In this document: in pieces, positions 27,009 through 34,643 of the stretch
Numbering within the stretch: position 1 is the first letter of the stretch
Layout of the letters: each line of letters opens with the position of its first letter
Assembly (NCBI GenBank): GCA_014653605.1
Contig: JACWEG010000008.1
Location: 1 to 40,288 of the forward strand
Direction: 5' to 3'
Source of the DNA: Pelagibacterales bacterium SAG-MED37
GTDB taxonomy: Bacteria > Pseudomonadota > Alphaproteobacteria > Pelagibacterales > Pelagibacteraceae
DNA length: 40,288 bases
Notes under the pieces: model-generated
Told to the model about the DNA's origin: nothing
The model's database searches: none
Seen by the model: only the letters and a program-made list of their open reading frames with translations
Program-made: the position numbers and the translations under genes

Positions 27009-27606
27009 AAAATTTTAAAATTAAATAAATTATGATCCCAATTATAACAAATAATATTCCAATAATTGAAAACCACTTAGATCCATTTTTTTCCATAAAT
27101 TCAGTGAATAAATTTCCAAATTTATATGATAAATAAGAAACAATAAAAAAACGTAAACCCCTAGATATTAAACTTATTACTATAAAAATTAAGATATTAA
27201 ATCCGATCAAACCACTAGCTATAGTAAAAACTTTATAAGGCAATGGGGTAAAACCAGCTAAAAAAAGTATACTTAGCCAAGCATAAAATCCTTCACTATT
27301 TATTAAATTATTTTTTAGGCTAATTAATTTATCTTCATATCCATAAAAGGTCATAACTTGCATTCCTATATCAAAAAAGAAAGCCCCAATGAAATAGCCT
27401 AATATGCCACCTAAAACAGAAAATATTGTTGTTATAAGAAATATCTTAAAAAAATCATTTTTTTTTGAAATAACCATAGGTATTACCATCACATCTGGGG
27501 GGATTGGAAAAAATGAACTTTCAATAAAAGAAACAATCGCCAAGTAATATTTAGAACTTTTATGAGCTGCTAAATCCAAACATTTTTTATAAAGAGCATT
27601 AAGCAT
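27001..27606 (-). CDS. YqaA family VTT-domain (DedA-like) membrane protein
   Basis: The 201-residue product has several hydrophobic helices and the VTT-domain motifs: FIESSFFPIPPDVMVIPMV near the N-terminus, the GGILGYFIG helix, FLAGFTPLPYKVFTIASG and the SRGLRFF(I) segment. DedA-like proteins are linked to lipid carrier transport across membranes; YqaA itself is uncharacterised. It is first in the yqaA-dsbB-coq7 run, an order seen in other alphaproteobacteria. Confidence 0.9.
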   Translation of the reverse strand: MLNALYKKCLDLAAHKSSKYYLAIVSFIESSFFPIPPDVMVIPMVISKKNDFFKIFLITTIFSVLGGILGYFIGAFFFDIGMQVMTFYGYEDKLISLKNNLINSEGFYAWLSILFLAGFTPLPYKVFTIASGLIGFNILIFIVISLISRGLRFFIVSYLSYKFGNLFTEFMEKNGSKWFSIIGILFVIIGIIIYLILKFYD

Positions 27607-27665
27607 TTTTTGGTTTTAATATAATTTTAGTTCTTATACTATTTAATAAATAATTAAACAATTGA

Positions 27666-27750
27666 GGGCGAATGGCGGAACTGGTAGACGCGCACGACTC
27701 AAAATCGTGTTTCGCAAGAAGTGAGAGTTCGATTCTCTCTTCGCCCACCA
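27666..27750 (+). tRNA. tRNA-Leu (anticodon CAA)
   Basis: An 85-base cloverleaf: acceptor GGGCGAA pairs with TTCGCCC, followed by A and an encoded CCA (27748-27750). The anticodon stem CACGA/TCGTG closes the loop CTCAAAA, giving anticodon CAA (codon TTG). A long variable arm, as in class II tRNAs, and a T arm GAGAG-TTCGATT-CTCTC are present. An acyl-CoA synthetase gene begins 4 bases after the CCA. Confidence 0.97.
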
Positions 27751-27754
27751 AATT

Positions 27755-29497
27755 ATGGAACTAAAAGAGATAAACAGTTTAGTTGAACTTTTTTTTAAGA
27801 AATTTGAGGAAAAATTTCCAAATGACTCTGAAAAAGAACATGATGAGACTTTTTTAATATCACTTAGAAATAAAGAATTTCCAGATACAAATTCTGGACC
27901 TTATACTTACTCTTGGGGGAATATTGAAAAAAAAATAAAGATTTTATCAAATTATTTAAATAATATTATTTCAAAAGGTGATAGATGTATTTTATTGTCA
28001 GAGAACCGACCTGAATGGTTAATTTCCGATATAGCAGTAATGAATGCAGGTGGAGTAACTGTCCCACTTTTTACGACTTATTCAAAAGATGATTATGAAT
28101 ACATTATAAAAGATTGTGAACCAAAAGTATGTATTGTTTCAAATATTGATCAATTTAAGAAAATTAAAAATTATATTGCAGAAAATACCATTGTTATTTC
28201 AATCGATGGATTTGATGAAACAATAGAATTTTTTGAAAATATTTTTTTGAAAGATAAAGCTATTCTTAAAAAATCAATTGAGTCTGCTGATCCTTATAAT
28301 AATAATTTAAGAAGAAATGATTTAGCTTGCATAATCTATACATCTGGAACCACAGGAAACCCAAAAGGAGTAATGCTCAGTCATGGGGGAATTTTGTCAA
28401 ATTGTGAAGGAGCACAAGAAATTTTAAAATCATTAACTAAAAAAGATCCTCCAGTTTTTTTAACTTGGCTTCCATTGTCTCACTCATATGAACATACTGT
28501 TCAATATGTTCAAATATTACTTGGGGCAAAAGTCTTTTACGCTGAAAGTTTAGAAAAATTATTGCCTAATATGGCTATTGCAAAACCTACCATCATGACT
28601 GCGGTTCCAAGATTTTATCAAAACTTATATACTAAAATCTCTTTAAATTTCTTAAAACAAAAAGGAGTAAAGAAATTTCTTATAACTAATACTATTTTAC
28701 TTGGGACTAAAATATTGAATAAAAAACCACTTAGTTTTAAACAAAATTTTATCAATTTTTTTTGTGAGAAATTAGTAAGAAAAAAAATCAAAAAACAGTT
28801 TGGTGGTAAACTTAAGGCTTTTGTTTCAGGAGGGGGTGCTTTGGATCAAAAAATTGGTGAATTTTTAAACTCTATAGGATTACCAACTTTACAAGGATAT
28901 GGGCTGACAGAGACCTCCCCGGTCGTAAGCTGTAATATTCCAGGAGAAATCAGAATTGAGACAGTTGGCCCACCTTTTAAAACAAATCAAGTAAAAATTG
29001 CTGATGATGGTGAAATTTTAGTTAAAGGAGAAAACGTTATGCTTGGTTATTGGAAAATGAAAAAGGAAACAGAGAACATTATCAAAAATGGCTGGTTACA
29101 CACAGGAGATATAGGTGAGATAACTAAAGAGGGAAATTTAAAGATAACTGATAGAAAAAAAGAAATTATTGTAAATTTAGGTGGTGACAACATTTCACCT
29201 TCTAAAATTGAAAATTTATTATGTCTTAATGAAAAAATTAAACAAAGTTTTGTTTATGGAGATAAAAAAAACTATCTTGTTTCTTTAATTGTAAGTGAAA
29301 CTGAAGAAAATAAAAAAGAAATTGAGTTTTATTTAGAAAATTTAAATAAAACTTTGTCTTTAGTAGAAAAAATTAAAAAATTTAAATTAATTAAAGAAGA
29401 ATTTACAATTGAAAATGGAATGTTAACACCAACTTTAAAATTAAAAAGAAAAAAAATTTTAGAAAAATATAAAGAAGATTTAGAAAAACTTTATTAA
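27755..29497 (+). CDS. Long-chain acyl-CoA synthetase (AMP-forming)
   Basis: The 580-residue ANL-superfamily enzyme activates fatty acids to acyl-CoA. Motifs: the P-loop YTSGTTGNPKGVM (about 195-207), WLPLSHSYEH, GYGLTETSPVVS, GWLHTGDIGE and DRKKEIIVNLGGDNISP with the C-terminal hinge and lysine region. Its length fits the bacterial FadD15/LACS-like group. The ATG lies only 4 bases after the tRNA-Leu CCA, so either the gene is cotranscribed with the tRNA and translated after processing from a nearly leaderless end, or a promoter lies inside the tRNA gene. Confidence 0.93.
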   Translation: MELKEINSLVELFFKKFEEKFPNDSEKEHDETFLISLRNKEFPDTNSGPYTYSWGNIEKKIKILSNYLNNIISKGDRCILLSENRPEWLISDIAVMNAGGVTVPLFTTYSKDDYEYIIKDCEPKVCIVSNIDQFKKIKNYIAENTIVISIDGFDETIEFFENIFLKDKAILKKSIESADPYNNNLRRNDLACIIYTSGTTGNPKGVMLSHGGILSNCEGAQEILKSLTKKDPPVFLTWLPLSHSYEHTVQYVQILLGAKVFYAESLEKLLPNMAIAKPTIMTAVPRFYQNLYTKISLNFLKQKGVKKFLITNTILLGTKILNKKPLSFKQNFINFFCEKLVRKKIKKQFGGKLKAFVSGGGALDQKIGEFLNSIGLPTLQGYGLTETSPVVSCNIPGEIRIETVGPPFKTNQVKIADDGEILVKGENVMLGYWKMKKETENIIKNGWLHTGDIGEITKEGNLKITDRKKEIIVNLGGDNISPSKIENLLCLNEKIKQSFVYGDKKNYLVSLIVSETEENKKEIEFYLENLNKTLSLVEKIKKFKLIKEEFTIENGMLTPTLKLKRKKILEKYKEDLEKLY

Positions 29498-29612
29498 TTT
29501 AAGTTTATTATTTGATTATTAAGCGCATAAACACTAACTTTTTTACACATTAAAATTATAATTTTTTTTTTTATTACAAATTTTTTATAAAATTTTATCT
29601 TTAATTAAATAA
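29498..29612. other. AT-rich gap with no gene seen
   Basis: These 115 bases after the acyl-CoA synthetase gene hold long A/T runs. I see no credible ORF (the longest small frame is 18 codons) and no strong hairpin. The gap ends where the promoter of the polybasic peptide gene starts. Confidence 0.5.
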
Positions 29613-29669
29613 TTGACATAACGTGTATAAAAAAATAAAAATAAGGTATCAGCGAATCATTTTGATTCG
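29613..29669 (+). promoter_or_regulatory. Promoter and leader hairpin of the polybasic peptide gene
   Basis: A perfect -35 TTGACA (29613-29618) is followed after 17 bases by TAAAAA (29636-29641), a weak -10. Within the expected leader lies a perfect 7-bp hairpin, CGAATCA (29653-29659), loop TTT, TGATTCG (29663-29669), 13 bases before the GGGAG ribosome site (29683-29687). The hairpin may stabilise the 5' end of the mRNA or act as a regulatory site. Together with the downstream terminator these elements make a stand-alone transcription unit. Confidence 0.6.
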
Positions 29670-29693
29670 TTTAACTAAAAAAGGGAGCTAAAG

Positions 29694-29771
29694 ATGCCTA
29701 AGAGAAGAAAAAAAGCAAAGAAGGCTAAGAAAAAAGCTAAGAAAAAAGCTAAGAAAAGAAGAAGAAGATAG
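29694..29771 (+). CDS. 25-residue polybasic (Lys/Arg/Ala) peptide
   Basis: The frame from ATG 29694 to TAG 29771 encodes 25 residues. After Met-Pro every residue is Lys, Arg or Ala, with repeated AKKK units and a final run of four Arg. The ribosome site GGGAG is 6 bases before the ATG, better than most in the window. It has its own promoter, leader hairpin and strong terminator. I know no named family; the composition resembles histone H1-like tails and suggests nucleic-acid binding. A mainly RNA-level function cannot be excluded, though the well-placed ribosome site favours translation. Confidence 0.7.
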   Translation: MPKRRKKAKKAKKKAKKKAKKRRRR

Positions 29772-29793
29772 TAACTTAGTATTCTTTATTAAA

Positions 29794-29834
29794 AACGCTT
29801 CTCATAACGATTTCGTGTGAGAGGCGTTTTTTTT
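29794..29834. terminator. Strong bidirectional intrinsic terminator
   Basis: AACGCTTCTCA (29794-29804) pairs with TGAGAGGCGTT (29818-29828) in an 11-bp stem with one G-T pair and a 13-base loop, followed on the plus strand by a run of eight T (29827-29834). On the minus strand the same stem is followed by TTTTT, so it can end both the polybasic peptide mRNA and the convergent carD mRNA, whose stop is at 29833-29835. It is the clearest intrinsic terminator in the window. Confidence 0.9.
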
Positions 29835-30693
29835 ATTCCTCTAAAGCAACTTCATTATCAGTCGTACTCTCTTCTACAGGTAATTCTGGAGCAGTTTGTT
29901 TTGAAGTCTCAGTATTTGGCTGTGCTTGTGATGCTAAATTTCTTTTTAAAGCTTTATCTAATTTTTTTTGAGTATCTTCTAAGGAAAGATTTAATATTAT
30001 TTGAAATTCTGACAATATTCTCTCATAGGCTTTTTCAAATAACTGTCTTTCACTATAAGATTGATCCACCATTAAATCATCACCTTTGTTCAAGTCTCTT
30101 ACTACTTCAGCAAGCTCATAAATTTTTCCTGAGGAAATTTTTGCCTCATATTCTTGAGCCCTTCTACTCCACATAGATCTTTTAATTTTTGGTTTGCTTT
30201 TTAAAATTGAAATACATTTATTGACTTGGTTAATCGTTGCTAATGGTCTTAAATGTGATTGTTTGTTAACTGGTACCATACCGTTAGCTTTATCTTTTTC
30301 AAACTTAATTATATAAGTTTCAACATCTATCCCACCTATATTTATTTTTTTAAATTCACTTATTTGTCCAACACCATGTTTAGGATAAACAATATAATCT
30401 TTTATTTTATACTCTCGTTTCTCTGAGTCTTGTTTTTTTACTTTTTTTATTTCTGGTTTTGACTCGTTATTTTTAGAAATTCTTAAATTTTCGGTTTTAG
30501 TTTCAGAATTTTTTTCTTTTTTTATGGGACTTTTTTTAATTACTGATTTTTTAATTTTAGGATTAACAACTTTTTTAGTAATTTTTTTTGAAGTTTTAGT
30601 AACTTTTTTTGGAATTACTCTTTTTTTGGTTTTTTTAGATTTTTTCTTATTAAATGTTTTCTTTAAAATATTTTTCAAACTTATTTTGCTCAT
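29833..30693 (-). CDS. carD: CarD family transcriptional regulator with Lys-rich N-terminal extension
   Basis: CarD-type proteins bind the RNA polymerase beta subunit and stabilise open promoter complexes. The CarD/TRCF-like domain starts at [15 protein letters not shown] and runs through the [17 protein letters not shown] and [19 protein letters not shown] helices. From ATG 30693 the protein has 286 residues, against roughly 165-170 for typical alphaproteobacterial CarD. The excess is about 95 N-terminal residues packed with Lys, and a Gln/Thr/Glu-rich tail. An earlier ATG at 30735 would add 14 residues. Either start lies inside the ferredoxin gene (44-86 base overlap). It ends in the terminator shared with the polybasic peptide gene. 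Confidence 0.9.
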   Translation of the reverse strand: MSKISLKNILKKTFNKKKSKKTKKRVIPKKVTKTSKKITKKVVNPKIKKSVIKKSPIKKEKNSETKTENLRISKNNESKPEIKKVKKQDSEKREYKIKDYIVYPKHGVGQISEFKKINIGGIDVETYIIKFEKDKANGMVPVNKQSHLRPLATINQVNKCISILKSKPKIKRSMWSRRAQEYEAKISSGKIYELAEVVRDLNKGDDLMVDQSYSERQLFEKAYERILSEFQIILNLSLEDTQKKLDKALKRNLASQAQPNTETSKQTAPELPVEESTTDNEVALEE

Positions 30694-30976
30694 TTTTATA
30701 TTTTTCATGATCCGTTGGAGGATCTTTTTTTTCAATTATATTAGGCCAGATTTCAGAGTATTTTTTATTGATCTCTAACCACTGTTCACTCCCCTCTTCC
30801 GTATCAGCTTTAATGGCATCAACAGGGCACTCAGGCTCACAAACGCCACAATCTATACACTCATCCGGTTTAATTACAAGCATATTTTTTCCTTCATAAA
30901 AGCAATCAACTGGACAAACTTCAACACAATCCATCAGTTTACATTTTATGCATTTATCATTAACTATATAAGTCAT
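30650..30976 (-). CDS. fdxA: 7Fe ferredoxin (3Fe-4S/4Fe-4S), FdxA type
   Basis: The 108-residue electron carrier has two cluster motifs: Cys9, Cys12, Cys17, Cys21 and Cys25 in [17 protein letters not shown], where the spacing is that of the 7Fe ferredoxins, then Cys40, Cys43, Cys46 and Cys50 in [12 protein letters not shown]. The C-terminal 50 residues ([15 protein letters not shown]) are typical of FdxA. It shares one base with the TerB-like gene upstream and overlaps carD downstream. An fdxA-carD pair is conserved in alphaproteobacteria. Confidence 0.95.
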   Translation of the reverse strand: MTYIVNDKCIKCKLMDCVEVCPVDCFYEGKNMLVIKPDECIDCGVCEPECPVDAIKADTEEGSEQWLEINKKYSEIWPNIIEKKDPPTDHEKYKNEQNKFEKYFKENI

Positions 30977-31389
30977 TATGAAATTTCTTTTTTAATCTTC
31001 TCTTGGATACTTCCCATTATTTTATTATCGATATACATTAAACCTGCAAGTCTACGCATCAAATTAGTTTCATAAATATCAGCATCTTTATTTGAATATA
31101 TTATTCTCCATAGAGTTTCTATAATTTCTATTTTCTTTTCATCATCCATCGCTTTCACCTCTTTCGTAAAATCTAAAATTTGATTTGCATTTTCTTCAAT
31201 TACTTTACTTTGTTCAATGATTTCTTGTATATTTTCTGTATTTGCACCCATTTTTAATAAAGCTTGTTTAATTATCAATTCCTCTTGTTTTGAAAAATTT
31301 TCATCAATTTTACCAGCATGTATCATCAATGCCGCTATTTTTATTAATTGGTTATTACTCTGTTTCTCTATTTTTTTTTTAAAAAACAT
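30976..31389 (-). CDS. TerB-like helical protein
   Basis: The 137-residue product resembles the TerB (tellurite-resistance B-like) helical domain: [22 protein letters not shown] with the Asp/Glu-rich metal-binding-like loop, and a second copy of the pattern in [15 protein letters not shown]. There is no signal peptide. It lies between the SUV3-like helicase and fdxA, where other alphaproteobacteria often have an S4-domain RNA-binding gene. Tellurite resistance is not implied; the domain is widespread with unknown roles. Confidence 0.8.
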   Translation of the reverse strand: MFFKKKIEKQSNNQLIKIAALMIHAGKIDENFSKQEELIIKQALLKMGANTENIQEIIEQSKVIEENANQILDFTKEVKAMDDEKKIEIIETLWRIIYSNKDADIYETNLMRRLAGLMYIDNKIMGSIQEKIKKEIS

Positions 31390-31392
31390 GAT

Positions 31393-33870
31393 TTAGTTTA
31401 AATTTAAATTTTTTAAGACACCAAAAGGATTTTCCTTTTCTATTTTTTTATCTGTTTTTTTAAATATTTTTTTAGGTTTATATTTAAAATAAGTTTCATC
31501 ATTTTTTTCTAAAACTATATAATCCATACTTTTAAGAAGTTTTTTAAAATTTTCTTTATTACATCCTAATAAATTAAGCATTTCTGGCATCATTTTAACT
31601 TGTTTTTCTTTTTCAGAACTAGAATTAATGATTTGAACAAAAAGTCTCTCTAAAATATCAATTCTTATAAAGAAGTTTTCAAATTTTTCAAATCCACAAA
31701 GTAACATAAAATTTCTATCTTTAACTTTATAATTATCTAAAAAATTTAACCCAAATGTAGGTGGTTTTAGAGTGAAATTTTTTTGATTATAATTTTTCCA
31801 AAGTAAGGTTCGTAACGAAACAGCGTCAGGTTTTATTAATCTATGTAAAAAGATGTGATATCTTCCGAATTTAACACCAAGATCTCTTAAAATTTTTCTT
31901 TCACTTTGTCCTAACTTTTTTAAATATTCAGATACTTGGTCTCTTTTAAGAACCCCATTATTCTCATAAAGTTGATAAGCTAAAGCTTTCATAGAGGAAT
32001 TTTTTTCTTTTAGATTTTTTAAGTCAATAAGACTTTTTAAAGTTATATTGATTTTATCTTTTAACCAACTTTCTAAAAATTTAAGTAATTTTTGACTCTG
32101 ATTTTTTTCTAAAATATCATCAACTATTAATTCAACATTTGGATTTAGGTAGTCTCTTCCTGATAATAGTCTTGCAATAGGTGAGTCTTTCCAATAAATT
32201 TTGGAATCATTTTTAAGATCAACTAAGTTTGTTTCCATAATAATTTGAATTCTTTTTTCAAGTTCTGGGCTAACTGTTTGCCTGGCTGCCTTTTTAAGGG
32301 ATTTGATATCAGTTTCTAGGGCTCCTTTTTTTAAATCTAGCTCCAATTTAAGACCATTAATTTTACCAATGAATTGATCATCAATCATAACTTCATTATT
32401 ATCTAAAATTTTTGTATCAAATTTCATGTCTTGTTTTAAGCCTCTCGCAAGAATACTAGCTCTTTTATCAATAAAGGTTTTTGTAAGTTCTTCATGTAGT
32501 CTATCTGAAAGTTTGTCCTCTAATAATTTTGTTTTTTCTATCCAATAGTCTTGATTTTCTATCCAATTTTTTTTATTTGAAACATATGACCAAGTTCTAA
32601 CATTTGCAATTCTATTTGATAAAGAATCTACATTTCCATCTAATTTATCTAATTTCATTAGTTGTAAGCGCATGTAATTATCACTTATTTTAGCTTTTTT
32701 ACTGCTTAAATATTTAAATACACTTGCAATTACTTCGTAGTGATTTCCATAAGTTTTTTTTACAAAATCTGGTATTTGACAACATTCCCACAAAAGAATT
32801 AGCTTTTCTCTATTAAGCTCGATATCTTTTAAATTTATATCTCTCAAGAAAAATTTAAGAGCTTTTTCGTCTTCACATTCATGTATTTTTCTCAACCATT
32901 TTTTTTTTGGTTTTTCATCTAACGAATTTATTAAAGTTGAAGGGTTATTAAAATTTAAATTAGAGTTTCTCCAAAATAAGGATTGAATTTCTTCAAATTT
33001 ATGATTTTCTAATAAATTAACCTCTTCAGCACTAATCTCTTTACATTGACCTGTAATACCAAAATTACCATCATTTAGATATCTACCAGCCCTTCCAGCA
33101 ATTTGTCCAATTTCAGAAAGATTAAGTTTTCTTAATTTTTTACCATCAAATTTTTTTAAATTTGAAAAATAAACCTGATCTAGATCCATATTAATCCCCA
33201 TGCCTATAGCATCAGTAGCAACAAGAAAATCTACATCACCTGACTGATATAATTCAACTTGAGCGTTCCTTGTCTTTGGACTAAGAGAGCCCATCACTAT
33301 TGCTGCTCCTCCTTTTTGTCTTCGGATTAATTCTGCAATTGCATAAACTTCCTCTGCTGAAAAAGCTATAATTGCAGTTTTTCGTTGTATTCTTGAAATT
33401 TTTTTATGTCCAGCATATGAAAGTTTAGATAATCGGTTTCTATTAATAAATTCTACATCATCATCTAACTTTGAAATAATATTTTTAATAGTATTTGAAC
33501 CCATTAGCATTGTTAATTTAGTTCCTCTCATATTAAGAAGTCTATCCGTAAAAATATGACCACGCTCATGATCTGCACACATTTGTATTTCATCTACGCC
33601 CACAAAATCTAAGTGCTTGTCTATAGGCATAGACTCAACAGTGCATAAGTAATATTTTGCATTTGTAGGTATAATTTTTTCTTCCCCAGTGATTAAAGCA
33701 ACCTTATCTAAACCAATTTTTTTGATGACTTTGTCATAAACCTCTCGAGCTAATAATCGTAAAGGAAAACCAATCATTCCACTATCAAAAGACAACATAG
33801 TATCTATTGCTAAATGGGTTTTTCCCGTATTTGTTGGACCTAGAACAGCAGTAATTTTATATTTAGTCAT
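31393..33870 (-). CDS. SUV3-like superfamily 2 RNA helicase
   Basis: The 825-residue product has Walker A GPTNTGKTH (11-19), the DEIQ box (VDEIQMCADHERGH), a helicase motif III-like GSNT, and motif VI QIAGRAGRY, the layout of the mitochondrial SUV3 family. The C-terminal 400 residues are mostly Lys-rich helices ending in a basic tail. Mitochondrial SUV3 works with PNPase in RNA decay; PNPase is also encoded in this window, but a partnership here is inference. It is the first gene of the helicase-terB-fdxA-carD run. Confidence 0.9.
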   Translation of the reverse strand: MTKYKITAVLGPTNTGKTHLAIDTMLSFDSGMIGFPLRLLAREVYDKVIKKIGLDKVALITGEEKIIPTNAKYYLCTVESMPIDKHLDFVGVDEIQMCADHERGHIFTDRLLNMRGTKLTMLMGSNTIKNIISKLDDDVEFINRNRLSKLSYAGHKKISRIQRKTAIIAFSAEEVYAIAELIRRQKGGAAIVMGSLSPKTRNAQVELYQSGDVDFLVATDAIGMGINMDLDQVYFSNLKKFDGKKLRKLNLSEIGQIAGRAGRYLNDGNFGITGQCKEISAEEVNLLENHKFEEIQSLFWRNSNLNFNNPSTLINSLDEKPKKKWLRKIHECEDEKALKFFLRDINLKDIELNREKLILLWECCQIPDFVKKTYGNHYEVIASVFKYLSSKKAKISDNYMRLQLMKLDKLDGNVDSLSNRIANVRTWSYVSNKKNWIENQDYWIEKTKLLEDKLSDRLHEELTKTFIDKRASILARGLKQDMKFDTKILDNNEVMIDDQFIGKINGLKLELDLKKGALETDIKSLKKAARQTVSPELEKRIQIIMETNLVDLKNDSKIYWKDSPIARLLSGRDYLNPNVELIVDDILEKNQSQKLLKFLESWLKDKINITLKSLIDLKNLKEKNSSMKALAYQLYENNGVLKRDQVSEYLKKLGQSERKILRDLGVKFGRYHIFLHRLIKPDAVSLRTLLWKNYNQKNFTLKPPTFGLNFLDNYKVKDRNFMLLCGFEKFENFFIRIDILERLFVQIINSSSEKEKQVKMMPEMLNLLGCNKENFKKLLKSMDYIVLEKNDETYFKYKPKKIFKKTDKKIEKENPFGVLKNLNLN

Positions 33871-33974
33871 TTCTACTTTTGGTATACTTTTCTTTTTACC
33901 TACCAGATCTTGTTAGACGCATAGAACAAAAATAGACTAAAACATGACCGAATCAGAGAATAAAAAGTTCTCAT

Positions 33975-34058
33975 TTATCTTTTAGCTAAAATTTTCCAAA
34001 CTCCTGAAGCCGAGGTAATAATCTTATCATTACATTTTAATTCACAGAACAAAAAAAA
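33975..34058 (-). pseudogene. Out-of-frame C-terminal part of the thioesterase
   Basis: Read in the other frame from the eight-base homopolymer (34051-34058), the sequence encodes LFCELKCNDKIITSASGVWK plus ILAKR and a stop at 33975-33977. This matches the closing beta strand and GxW-like end of PaaI-type thioesterases (a total of about 134 residues). It has no start of its own. It is best read as the remainder of the same gene. Confidence 0.75.
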
Positions 34059-34377
34059 CCAAAGTTTTTGTTTTCTTAAGTATTTTAACTTTTCCAATTA
34101 CTTCATCATCAACTTTTGATGCACCTATAAATTTTAAATCCAATGAAATTGTTACACATGGTGAATTCTCAGCAGATCTATGAGCAGCTGTACCAGCGCC
34201 AGCATCAATTAGAGCAGATAGATATCCACCATGAGTTATACCAGCCATATTTAAATGATTTTTGTTAATTTTAGTTTTAAATTCATATTCATTTTCTGAA
34301 ATATTTCTGAACAAAACACCTCCATTATGTTTCATAAATCCAGGATTTAAGCTAATTTGTTCAAAATCTTTAGACAT
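34042..34377 (-). CDS. PaaI-like hot-dog thioesterase, C-terminus lost by frameshift
   Basis: The 111-residue frame has the PaaI thioesterase pattern: HNGGVLFRNI, the catalytic region NMAGITHGGYLSALIDAGAG and SLDLKFIGAS. It ends abruptly as KTKTLVFFVL. Just before the stop is a run of eight T on the coding strand (A8 at 34051-34058). If the run were seven, the frame would continue LFCELKCNDKIITSASGVWK and end at 33975, exactly the missing last strand of the fold. It could be a true truncation, a sequencing slip or a gene expressed through polymerase slippage. It follows a 32-residue membrane peptide gene by 6 bases. Confidence 0.85.
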   Translation of the reverse strand: MSKDFEQISLNPGFMKHNGGVLFRNISENEYEFKTKINKNHLNMAGITHGGYLSALIDAGAGTAAHRSAENSPCVTISLDLKFIGASKVDDEVIGKVKILKKTKTLVFFVL

Positions 34378-34383
34378 TATTTA

Positions 34384-34482
34384 TTATAATACAAAAGTTA
34401 AAATTAATAAAATTATAAAAATTAATATAAAAAAATAGATTACAGATTTTTGTAGTGATGATTTAATAAACCAATTAAACAT
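34384..34482 (-). CDS. Predicted 32-residue membrane peptide
   Basis: This small frame starts ATG at 34482 and ends TAA at 34384-34386. Residues 14-32 form a continuous hydrophobic helix rich in Ile, Leu and Phe, after a short amphipathic start (MFNWFIKSSLQKS). An AGG ribosome site lies 6-8 bases before the ATG. It begins 13 bases after the 3' CCA of tRNA-Arg on the same strand and ends 6 bases before the thioesterase ATG. I recognise no family. Start signal and position favour a real gene, but in AT-rich DNA a hydrophobic chance ORF is possible. Confidence 0.5.
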   Translation of the reverse strand: MFNWFIKSSLQKSVIYFFILIFIILLILTFVL

Positions 34483-34495
34483 ATTTACCTTTTTT

Positions 34496-34572
34496 TGGTG
34501 CGCCTGCTAGGAGTCGAACCCAGAACCTCCTGGTCCGTAGCCAAGCGCTCTATCCAGTTGAGCTACAGGCGC
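34496..34572 (-). tRNA. tRNA-Arg (anticodon ACG)
   Basis: On the minus strand a 77-base cloverleaf begins GCGCCTGTAGCTCAACTGG and ends with acceptor CAGGCGC, A and an encoded CCA (34496-34498). The anticodon stem CTTGG/CCAGG closes the loop CTACGGA, giving anticodon ACG; A34 is normally deaminated to inosine to read CGN codons. The T loop TTCGACT is intact. It lies upstream of the membrane peptide gene on the same strand and divergent from the thiolase gene. Confidence 0.97.
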
Positions 34573-34643
34573 ATTTTTAATTTTATTTAATTATAATATA
34601 TCAATTTTTAGTGTATTTTGACTACAAGAGAAAACTAAATTTC

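Noticed and set aside
29498..29584. 18-codon minus-strand ORF after the acyl-CoA synthetase
   Set aside because: No ribosome site or motif; fits chance in AT-rich DNA.
29817..30176. 119-codon plus-strand ORF opposite carD
   Set aside because: It is antisense to a clear CarD domain, begins within the terminator stem and shows low-complexity Leu/Phe composition typical of the reverse of Lys/Glu-rich coding DNA.
30524..30778. 84-codon hydrophobic plus-strand ORF
   Set aside because: Its Phe/Leu-rich sequence is the complement of the Lys-rich arm of CarD and the fdxA tail, so it is a shadow frame.
33944..33985. 13-codon plus-strand ORF (MTESENKKFSFIF)
   Set aside because: Too short, no ribosome site, and it overlaps the out-of-frame tail of the thioesterase.
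34611..34643. GTG start for the thiolase at 34611
   Set aside because: It adds 11 residues not seen in thiolases; ATG 34644 gives the normal N-terminus.
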